Below, piece by piece: positions 14,271 through 20,247 of a stretch of DNA of 20,247 nucleotides. Every line of letters begins with the position of its first letter. The stretch's first letter is position 1. A program made the position numbers and the translations under genes. This DNA comes from Gp6-AA40 sp036802945 (GTDB lineage: Bacteria > Acidobacteriota > Vicinamibacteria > Vicinamibacterales > UBA2999). Where the stretch lies: NCBI GenBank assembly GCA_036802945.1, contig DAIRVG010000108.1:1-20247 (forward strand), written 5' to 3'. The notes beneath the pieces are model-generated. The model was not told the origin of the DNA. It did not search any database and saw nothing but the letters and a program-made list of their open reading frames with translations.

Positions 14271-15344
14271 TCACTTTTTAGACGTCGCAAGCAACTCGGC
14301 AAGGTGACGTTGCCAGACCACGGGAATCGAATGAGTGCCGTGACCGCGGGTCTGGTCACTGGCGGGAACCAGGATGAAGCGACCGCGCTTTACGCGTGTG
14401 ATCTCGCGCTCCATGATTCCCATCTCCGGTGGGTTCACGAAATCATCGGCGGAGTTGATGGCAAGCAAGGGCGCCTTGATTGATTCCAGCCGGGGGGACG
14501 GGTCGTAATCGCGAGACGAGTCGTACCGGTATAGCGTGTCGTTGGCATCGGCGGAGGCCAGGCCCGCGCGGACCTGATCGTCGAGAAACTTGTCCGTCGC
14601 CGCCGCGGTTGGATACTGCTTCTGCCATTGCAAAGGTGAGCTGCCTGCCATCATCGACATGTAGAGCGCGGTGATCAGGCCTCTCGGCTGCGTCGTGTAC
14701 TCACCATTCTTCCATTCGGGATCGTTGCGAATCGCATCGATAATCATTTTTCGATAGATGCGATTGCGCCCCGCGATCGGAACGGGGTTGCTCGCCAGCG
14801 GCATCAGCGCGTCCATGAAATCGGGATAGGTCTCGCCCCACATCCAGGTGTGCATCGCGCCCATCGACGTGCCCAGGATCAGTCGAAGGTGCGTCACATT
14901 CAGTTTTTCCGTGAGCAGGCTATGCTGCGCCCGGATCATGTCCGCGTAGGCGTAATGCGGAAATTTCGCCCGCAAACCGTCGCTCGGCTTGCTCGACCGC
15001 CCGGAGCCGATCGCGTCCGGCAGGATGATGAAGTGCGTATTGCCATCGAGCAGTTGTCCCTGCTCGAAGAGCTGGCCGGCAAACGTCGGCTCGAGAAACC
15101 CAGCGCTGGTTCCGCTTGTGCCGTGCAGGATAAGCACGGCGTTTCGGACGACCCCTGCCTGGTCTCGCTGCGGTGTGCCGATAGTCCGGTAGTGAATCCG
15201 GAGTTCCGGCAGCACTTCACCGGTCGCAAACCTGAAGTTCTTGACGATGTGGTCGCCTTCGACCGGTGGGGGATAGGTCGCTGCCGCGGCGGGGCTCCCC
15301 CCTACCAGCAGTGTGAACATCAGGGCCACGGTCTTGAGTCTCAT
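14271..15344 (-). CDS. Secreted alpha/beta hydrolase of the MetX-like (homoserine acetyltransferase-like) family
   Basis: The protein has 357 residues with a signal peptide (1-22, SPAAAA). The fold resembles MetX-type acyltransferases: LHGTSGTSAGFL oxyanion region (73-84), DAIGSGRSSKP (110-120), nucleophile Ser160 in LGTSMGAMH, acid Asp300/301 in NSADDFVNPPE, and His335 or His338 in GHGTHS. True MetX is cytoplasmic and uses acetyl-CoA; an exported version is more likely an esterase or lipase acting outside the cytoplasm. ATG 15344 has GGAG eight bases upstream. It is the first gene of the four-gene operon, and the next start is 14 bases after its stop. Confidence 0.82.
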   Translation of the reverse strand: MRLKTVALMFTLLVGGSPAAAATYPPPVEGDHIVKNFRFATGEVLPELRIHYRTIGTPQRDQAGVVRNAVLILHGTSGTSAGFLEPTFAGQLFEQGQLLDGNTHFIILPDAIGSGRSSKPSDGLRAKFPHYAYADMIRAQHSLLTEKLNVTHLRLILGTSMGAMHTWMWGETYPDFMDALMPLASNPVPIAGRNRIYRKMIIDAIRNDPEWKNGEYTTQPRGLITALYMSMMAGSSPLQWQKQYPTAAATDKFLDDQVRAGLASADANDTLYRYDSSRDYDPSPRLESIKAPLLAINSADDFVNPPEMGIMEREITRVKRGRFILVPASDQTRGHGTHSIPVVWQRHLAELLATSKK

Positions 15345-15586
15345 CCGGTGTGCTCCAATCGCTGCGGGCGTCCCTCGAAGCGACAGGATAATCGATTTAC
15401 TACGCCCGGCACGCCCATCGGAGCCGAGCGTCCGGGCGGCTTCACGCCCAATGAGCAGTACGTACTCCGACGGCAGAATACGATGAGCACGTAGATCAGA
15501 GTGCCAATCGAGGTGGTCCGGCGGAGGGCTTGGCAGGACCGAGACTGCGAACGCTCGCCAGGATGAGCCGAACGTGAGAAGAACCG
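15345..15586. other. Intergenic region upstream of the hydrolase operon
   Basis: This 242-base stretch should carry the promoter of the leftward operon. I see no clear -35/-10 pair. An open frame on the plus strand ends with a stop at 15494 and its last 35 codons have a coding-like base pattern, but it has no recognisable family. Confidence 0.4.
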
Positions 15587-15778
15587 CTAGGCCGATGCGG
15601 AATCAGGAGGCGCTTGGCGGGGCTGGATTGGCCAGTAGCTGTTGCACTCTGCGCATCGCCACAGCAGCATCACGACATTCCCAAGGACGAGGGGTTCTAG
15701 CTTCACGCGGTCCGTGGCGGCGCACTGAGGACAGCCCGGCGGGATCTGTAGAGTGAGTGTTGATTCGTTCTCGGGCAT
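15587..15778 (-). CDS. Small zinc-ribbon-like protein
   Basis: The protein has 63 residues with two cysteine pairs spaced as in zinc ribbons: CPQC (16-19) and CAEC (42-45), followed by NSYWPIQ. The pattern C-x2-C...W-R-C-x2-C-x3-W is typical of small zinc-ribbon domains that bind nucleic acid or proteins. ATG 15778 has no clear ribosome site. It is not linked to a neighbour, and the role is unknown. A second open frame overlapping it in another frame has no such signature. Confidence 0.5.
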   Translation of the reverse strand: MPENESTLTLQIPPGCPQCAATDRVKLEPLVLGNVVMLLWRCAECNSYWPIQPRQAPPDSASA

Positions 15779-16004
15779 TGCCGTCGATCGTCAGCGGACG
15801 CAATTGACTTCGATGGGTCGCGGAGGGTTGACCGAACACGCGCGTGAGCGGATCCCGGAACACGCGACAAAAGACGGCCGATCAGCAGACAAAAAGCGGC
15901 GTTATCGCTTTAAACTGCGGGGCGAAGCCGCGATTTGTTCGACATTCCGACCTCATGGCGACCGGAACGACTATTAAGCAACCGATGAGCCAATCTGTGC
16001 AGAA
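15779..16004. other. Region between the zinc-ribbon and HTH-like frames, nothing recognised
   Basis: No convincing gene, promoter or repeat is seen in this stretch. Open frames here are not protein-like. Confidence 0.4.
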
Positions 16005-16160
16005 ATGGGCACGTCTGTGCTTTTCACGACGCAACAAGCCGCCGATGTCATCGCGTTCAATTCCTCGAGCGTCACGATAAGATTCCGCAGGTTGCACCCA
16101 GAGCGGTGGAGGCGCCAGAAGGTCGCGACATCGATCCTGTGGCACCGCACCCGTGCGTAA
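16005..16160 (+). CDS. Possible small helix-turn-helix (excisionase/MerR-like) protein or remnant
   Basis: The frame has 51 residues from ATG 16005 to TAA 16160. Residues 7-23 (FTTQQAADVIAFNSSSV) resemble the start of excisionase-type helix-turn-helix domains (T-T-x-x-A-A-x-x-I...S-x-x-T-V-R). A later QKV near residue 35 sits where these proteins have a conserved K-V before the DNA-binding wing. The part between is a poor match, so it may be degenerate. There is no good ribosome site. It stops eight bases before the TIR gene, in the same direction. Confidence 0.3.
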   Translation: MGTSVLFTTQQAADVIAFNSSSVTIRFRRLHPERWRRQKVATSILWHRTRA

Positions 16161-16168
16161 CTCCCACG

Positions 16169-16837
16169 ATGGCTCAAGTCTTCCTCAGCTATGCGAGTCA
16201 GGACCGCCAGAGGGCGATGGCCCTTGCCGAAGCGCTCAAGGGCAAGGGTTGGACTGTCTTCTGGGATCGAACGATCCCGCCCGGGAAAATGTTCGACCAG
16301 GTAATCGGTGAAGCGCTTCGGGCCGCAAGGTGCGTTGTCGTCCTGTGGTCCAAAGCGTCGGTTGAATCGAGGTGGGTGAGGGAAGAGGCCGAGGATGCGG
16401 CCCAGCGGGACGTCCTCATTCCGGCCCTGATCGAAGATGTCCCGCCGCCGCTGGGGTTTCGCCGTCTGCAGGCCGCTCGACTCGTTGGATGGCCCGCCAG
16501 CGATGACTCCAACGAGTTCGATCAGTTGACGGAGTCTATCGCTGCAATTCTCGCAACCGACGCGTCGTCCTCACGCGTACGGCCCATCGGGGCTCCCGCC
16601 GCAAGTCAGTCGAGGACCTCAGCGAATGACTCCACTGCGACGGTCCCGCTAACACAAGCGAGCGCTCCGGCGCGACGCGGAAAGACGATTGCGGCATTCG
16701 TACCGTTCCTCGTTGTTGGCATTTGGCTGGGCGTCTGGAGCGAAATGTACAACAGCGACGTCGGATTCATCGCCGGAATACCCCCGTTGATTCTTGGCGC
16801 GGTCGTAGCGCTCTGGATCTGGCGGCGCAATGGATAG
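16169..16837 (+). CDS. TIR-domain protein with two C-terminal membrane helices
   Basis: The protein has 222 residues. The TIR domain (about 1-130) starts AQVFLSYASQDRQ, has GWTVFWDRTIPPG (box 2-like) and CVVVLWSKASVESRWVREE. Glu73 is the expected NADase glutamate four residues after Trp69. A low-complexity linker (about 131-170) leads to two membrane helices (about 172-191 and 199-217), ending in RRNG. Bacterial TIR domains often degrade NAD or make cyclic ADP-ribose-like signals, many in phage defence. This one is membrane-bound with the TIR domain at the N-terminus, presumably cytoplasmic. ATG 16169 is chosen because the domain begins there; the open frame extends 21 residues upstream without a domain. 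No ribosome site is evident. No known TIR defence partner (ThsA or Ago) is in view. Confidence 0.8.
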   Translation: MAQVFLSYASQDRQRAMALAEALKGKGWTVFWDRTIPPGKMFDQVIGEALRAARCVVVLWSKASVESRWVREEAEDAAQRDVLIPALIEDVPPPLGFRRLQAARLVGWPASDDSNEFDQLTESIAAILATDASSSRVRPIGAPAASQSRTSANDSTATVPLTQASAPARRGKTIAAFVPFLVVGIWLGVWSEMYNSDVGFIAGIPPLILGAVVALWIWRRNG

Positions 16838-16955
16838 CGCACGCGTAAGGAGTTTCTTCCGCCGGCGTTATCACTGACAAGGCGAGCTCGCTAACCCGCG
16901 GGAAACACCTAAGTTGTCGCGCCGAGCCCCCTCGTAGGGCTGATAACCACAACAG

Positions 16956-16985
16956 TTGGCAGGTCGGCTACCTTAGCAGTATAGT
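16956..16985 (+). promoter_or_regulatory. Sigma70-type promoter for the kinase operon
   Basis: TTGGCA (16956-16961) and TATAGT (16980-16985) each differ from the consensus at one base and stand 18 bases apart. Transcription would start about 16992, leaving a leader of roughly 60 bases before the kinase ATG. It is the best promoter match I found in the window. Confidence 0.55.
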
Positions 16986-17054
16986 ACCGGCCCGCCGGCC
17001 AATCGCCCCGGCGCATAGCGACGACGCATACGCCCGAGCTAGGAGCGCGGCTGA

Positions 17055-19367
17055 ATGCTGCAACCAGGTACCCAAGTCGGACGTTACGAGATTCAGCGCC
17101 GATTGGGACGCGGTGGGATGGGGACCGTGTACGCCGCGCACGACCCGGTCCTCGGTCGGATGGTGGCGATCAAGGTTTTTCTTAGCGATCTTGACTTGCC
17201 GGACGCCGTCGAGCGTTTCACTCGTGAGGCTCGTTCCGCGGCGGCGCTCAATCACGCGAACATTGTCACCACTCACGACTACGGCGAGTTCTCTTCGCAG
17301 CCGTACATCGTCATGGAGTACATCCAGGGCGAAACGCTGACCGAGATCATTCGGCGTAAGGCACCTGTGTCTCCCGCTGAAAAGCTGAGGTGGATCGAGG
17401 AGCTGTGCACCGGCGTTGCGTATGCCCACCGGGTTGGCGTCATTCACCGGGACATCAAACCAACGAACCTGATGATCGACCGGTCAGGCAGGCTCAAGAT
17501 CCTGGATTTCGGAATCGCCCGAATGCTCGGATCGCTCGCGTCACATGCGACAGCGCTGATTGGGACGCCAGGTTACATGGCGCCCGAACAGATTCTGGGA
17601 GGGACGATCGACTACCGTTCCGATCTGTTCTCAATCGGAGTGGTGAGTTATGAGCTGCTCTCCTACGCGGAAGCGTTCCCGGGCGAGACGCTGCCAGCGA
17701 TCACTCACCGTATCCTCTCTGACGAACCGGTGCCGCTCATCCAGCTCGTTCCGGACATCAATCTGGAGCTGGTAGATATCGTGGAGCGGCTACTGAAGAA
17801 GAGCGCCGAGGAGCGATTCGCCGATGCAGAATCGCTCCGTGTGGCGATCACTGCCGTGCGCCGTCAGTTTGATAGTGACTCGGGTGGTTGGGATGCCACT
17901 GCGCCAACGACGGTGCGCAGCACCCCTTCTGGTGGAGGAATCAAGCGAGACTCCGGATCGCAGAGGAGATTCGAACAGAACGCGGTGGGCGTTGCGCAGC
18001 TGACTCCACCACCCGACCCGAACAAAACGAATCGTGAGGAGATTGTCCGTCGACGCCTTTCGCAGATCGATGCGTCGCTGGTCCAGGCGCGCTTGTTGCT
18101 GGCTGCCGGGGATCTCGACGCTTCCCTCGAGGCCTGCGTCCAGGCCCTGACCATCGACGATACGTACGCCGAGGCGCTCGAGCTGGAACAGACCATCCAG
18201 ACGGCGCTGGCAAGACAGCGTGCCGGTGCGCTCATCCTGGAAGCGCGCGGCGAACTCGGACGAGGCGCGCTGACTGGGGCGCAGGATCTGATGCAGCAGG
18301 CCCGTGCGTTGGACCCCGACGCACCGGACGTCAAACGGCTCGAACGCGATCTCCGTCTCGCACGTGTCGAGCAAGAGCGGATCCGCCAGCGGGCACTCGC
18401 CGTGGACAAGGCGATCGCAGCGGCAACGCGTTCGCTCGAGCAAGGAGAAATCGAAGCGGCACTCGCGTTCGCTCGAGAGGCGCTGGAGCTCGACCCAGGC
18501 TCGACAAAGGCCCTTGCGGCTGAAGCGGCAGCCATGCGTCGGCTCGACGAAGAGACGGGCGCCGGCAGCGGTGAGAGCGCGCCGACAATTCTTTCGGGCA
18601 CCCCCGTTCCCCGGCCGACTGGGAACGCGGCTGGCGCAGGTGCAGCCGTCGCGCCAACGATCATCGCAAAAGGTGTACGTCGAACTCCACCGCCACCGGT
18701 ACCGCAAAAGCCAGCCGCACCGCAAAAGAAGGTTACCGCTCCCGTCCTTAAGGGCCCTCGAACGGACCTGCGTGTTCGGCTCCGCGCGTTTGGCACGTCG
18801 GTCCGCCCCGTCGTCACATCCATCGGCGCGCTCGTCACGTCGGCTAAGGCGGCTATTGACGCCCGGCCGAAGCGGGAAAAGATGATCGTCGGCTGGACTG
18901 CGCTCGCAGTGATGCTGGCCCTGGTTGCGATCGCAGGCGTTATCCTCATCCCACGCTCGGCGCCACCGATGGGCACGATGATGATCGAGGCGGTTCCGTG
19001 GGCGAACATTACGGGCATTGAAGCGGCAGACGGAACACGTCAGGCGCTTCCTTCAATAGCCTCGACCCCGATGTCCTTGAACCTTCCGGTCGGGACATAT
19101 CGCGTACGTCTCGTTGGGCCCCCTCCAGACTCGGAATCGCGCCTTGTCACGGTGCAAGTAAACGTGGGATCTGTGACGACCGCACCTACCGAACGCTTCC
19201 GGATGCTCACACCAGAGGAATATTTCGAACAATATCTCCCCTCGTCGACAGTACCAACGTCCGATCCTCCACTGCCGGTGGATCCGACGGCCGCCTCCGC
19301 AGCAGTCGCGCCGGCAGCATCCGGAAACTCACCTGCAACCGCGGCAGGTCGAGGAGTGACTCAATGA
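17055..19367 (+). CDS. Membrane-anchored Ser/Thr protein kinase (Pkn/PknB type)
   Basis: The protein has 770 residues. The kinase domain (about 10-270) has the P-loop GRGGMGTVY (18-26), Lys40 (VAIK), Glu58, HRDIKPTN (Asp133, Asn138), DFG (Asp151) and APE (177-179), so it should be active. A TPR-like helical region follows (about 335-495), then a proline/threonine-rich linker, a membrane helix (about 610-632) and an extracytoplasmic PEGA-like fold (about 639-712, MMIEAVPWANI...LPVGTYRVRLVG). The kinase side is cytoplasmic. ATG 17055 has AGGAG ten bases upstream. Its stop overlaps the start of the next gene by ATGA, so the exported downstream protein is likely a functional partner. Confidence 0.92.
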   Translation: MLQPGTQVGRYEIQRRLGRGGMGTVYAAHDPVLGRMVAIKVFLSDLDLPDAVERFTREARSAAALNHANIVTTHDYGEFSSQPYIVMEYIQGETLTEIIRRKAPVSPAEKLRWIEELCTGVAYAHRVGVIHRDIKPTNLMIDRSGRLKILDFGIARMLGSLASHATALIGTPGYMAPEQILGGTIDYRSDLFSIGVVSYELLSYAEAFPGETLPAITHRILSDEPVPLIQLVPDINLELVDIVERLLKKSAEERFADAESLRVAITAVRRQFDSDSGGWDATAPTTVRSTPSGGGIKRDSGSQRRFEQNAVGVAQLTPPPDPNKTNREEIVRRRLSQIDASLVQARLLLAAGDLDASLEACVQALTIDDTYAEALELEQTIQTALARQRAGALILEARGELGRGALTGAQDLMQQARALDPDAPDVKRLERDLRLARVEQERIRQRALAVDKAIAAATRSLEQGEIEAALAFAREALELDPGSTKALAAEAAAMRRLDEETGAGSGESAPTILSGTPVPRPTGNAAGAGAAVAPTIIAKGVRRTPPPPVPQKPAAPQKKVTAPVLKGPRTDLRVRLRAFGTSVRPVVTSIGALVTSAKAAIDARPKREKMIVGWTALAVMLALVAIAGVILIPRSAPPMGTMMIEAVPWANITGIEAADGTRQALPSIASTPMSLNLPVGTYRVRLVGPPPDSESRLVTVQVNVGSVTTAPTERFRMLTPEEYFEQYLPSSTVPTSDPPLPVDPTAASAAVAPAASGNSPATAAGRGVTQ

Positions 19368-20247
19368 ACCGTCCACCGATCGGCTGGAGCCGGCCGGCGC
19401 TCCTCACCTGTGCGGTGTGGATCCTCACGCTCGTCTTTGCGCCTGCCGTTCACGCACAGGACGATGCGTTCAAGGCTGGACTCAATGCCCGCGGCGACCG
19501 GAAATGGCAGGACGTGGTGGTCCAGATGCGTCGGGCGATTCAAGACGACGCGGCAGAGTCAACGAGGATGGTGCGGTCCGGCATTGGCGGCCTTCTGAGA
19601 CAGGGCGGGACACAGTATTTGCCGCATTACTTTCTCGGAGAGGCACTGTTCAACCTGCAGGACTGTGTTGGCGCAGTCGGCGCCTGGTCCAGGTCCGAGC
19701 AACAGGGAGCCGTTCGATCGCGCCCCGACTTTCTGGCGATCCTTCAGAACGGGTACGTCTCGTGCGAAGCGAAGGGCGTACTCCCTCCGAGCAAGTACGA
19801 TCCGCTGCTGACTCGAGTAACGCAGACTGTCAATGACGTGAACGCCCAGGCTAGAACAGTAACTACGCTTGGAACGGCGAACATCGACCTCTGGCAGGGC
19901 GACGTGAAGGAACAATACGACCGCGCCAGCAGTGAAATTCAGAACGCCCGCACACGTCTCGAAGCCGCCACGAGGTCGCGTTCACAAAGCGATTTCAATG
20001 ACGCGAGTGCGGCCACAGAGCGGGCGAAGCGCATTCTGGTGACAATCGAAGCGAACCTCAACGCAGCGGTCTACGCGCGTCTGTCCCTTCAGGGACAGGC
20101 GAGGGACGTCGAGCAGATGATCGCGACCGCCGACGAGTTCGACCGCGCCATTGACGACAGGAAAGCGGCGCTGACGCCATCGCTCACTGCTGCGCGTCAG
20201 GAGGGTCGGAACGGGGTGACTCGTGCGCGGGATCGGCTCAGCGCAGG
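19364..20247 (+). CDS. Exported helical (TPR/coiled-coil) protein, partial, coupled to the kinase
   Basis: The gene overlaps the kinase stop (ATGA, 19364-19367) and runs off the right edge, giving 294 residues. A signal peptide is present (MNRPPIGWSRPALLTC... hydrophobic 12-26, ending VHAQ, near residue 32). The mature part is helical: a TPR-like N-terminus (DDAFKAGLNARGDRKWQDVV, then YLPHYFLGEALFNLQDCVGAVGAW) followed by alanine/arginine/glutamate-rich coiled-coil-like segments. It has no recognised catalytic motif in the visible part. It could be a periplasmic ligand or scaffold for the kinase's outer domain. Downstream domains may change this view. Confidence 0.75.
   Translation, partial: MNRPPIGWSRPALLTCAVWILTLVFAPAVHAQDDAFKAGLNARGDRKWQDVVVQMRRAIQDDAAESTRMVRSGIGGLLRQGGTQYLPHYFLGEALFNLQDCVGAVGAWSRSEQQGAVRSRPDFLAILQNGYVSCEAKGVLPPSKYDPLLTRVTQTVNDVNAQARTVTTLGTANIDLWQGDVKEQYDRASSEIQNARTRLEAATRSRSQSDFNDASAATERAKRILVTIEANLNAAVYARLSLQGQARDVEQMIATADEFDRAIDDRKAALTPSLTAARQEGRNGVTRARDRLSA

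Noticed and set aside
14850..15494. Plus-strand open frame over the hydrolase gene
   Set aside because: Most of it lies opposite the clear hydrolase gene. Only its last 35 codons fall in free sequence, and they match no family I know.
15844..16080. Plus-strand frame of 78 residues before the TIR gene
   Set aside because: No domain, poor composition and no ribosome site; the overlapping HTH-like frame is a better candidate.
16882..16891. Palindrome GCGAGCTCGC upstream of the kinase
   Set aside because: A ten-base palindrome is expected by chance in GC-rich DNA, and it has no repeat copy or clear position relative to the promoter.
17864..19018. 384-residue minus-strand open frame within the kinase gene
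   Set aside because: It is serine/arginine/alanine-rich, as expected for the shadow of a GC-rich gene, and the plus strand carries a complete kinase.

Overview
The window is a high-GC bacterial scaffold. A run of exactly 100 N (2090-2189) joins two contigs, so the order and distance of the genes on either side of it are scaffolding results, not sequence. The gene content suggests Acidobacteriota, possibly the Vicinamibacteria: a membrane-anchored Ser/Thr kinase with a periplasmic partner, a CotH-family kinase, a TolB/FlgO-type membrane protein, a carboxypeptidase-regulatory-like haem protein, a secreted metallo-beta-lactamase-fold protein with an RGG-rich mature N-terminus, and a (AACTCCC)-type heptad repeat. 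This placement is inference from gene families; there is no rRNA or other marker gene here, and I found no tRNA, CRISPR array or insertion sequence.

Layout. (1) 1-2089: the last codons of a rightward outer-membrane beta-barrel gene and a strong hairpin, then a leftward soxC-soxD-like pair (Tat-exported molybdenum enzyme plus monohaem cytochrome c). (2) 2190-3900: a secreted cupin protein (leftward) and, divergent from it, a membrane-anchored TolB/FlgO-type protein. (3) 3898-7540: a divergent group with a purple-acid-phosphatase-like phosphoesterase on the minus strand and a phosphate-selective-porin homologue plus CotH-like kinase on the plus strand. This looks like a cell-envelope phosphorus module. 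(4) 7617-9150: a cytochrome c and a secreted MBL-fold protein. They end in a long heptad-repeat hairpin (9151-9240) that fills most of the space to the convergent operon. (5) 15344-9253, minus strand: a tightly packed four-gene operon of MetX-like secreted alpha/beta hydrolase, carboxypeptidase-regulatory-like haem protein, GAF/histidine kinase, and response regulator fused to a PP2C/SpoIIE phosphatase. (6) 15345-16837: a looser stretch with a small zinc-ribbon protein, a possible small helix-turn-helix protein and a TIR protein with two C-terminal membrane helices. (7) 16956-20247: a good sigma70-type promoter, a 770-residue Ser/Thr kinase and the start of a translationally coupled periplasmic protein that runs off the right edge.

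The most interesting units are the phosphatase/porin/CotH group, the operon joining two exported proteins to a two-component system with a phosphatase output, the TIR-membrane protein beside the kinase, the altered metal motif of the MBL protein and the heptad-repeat hairpin. All are inferred from sequence alone and no database search was possible.
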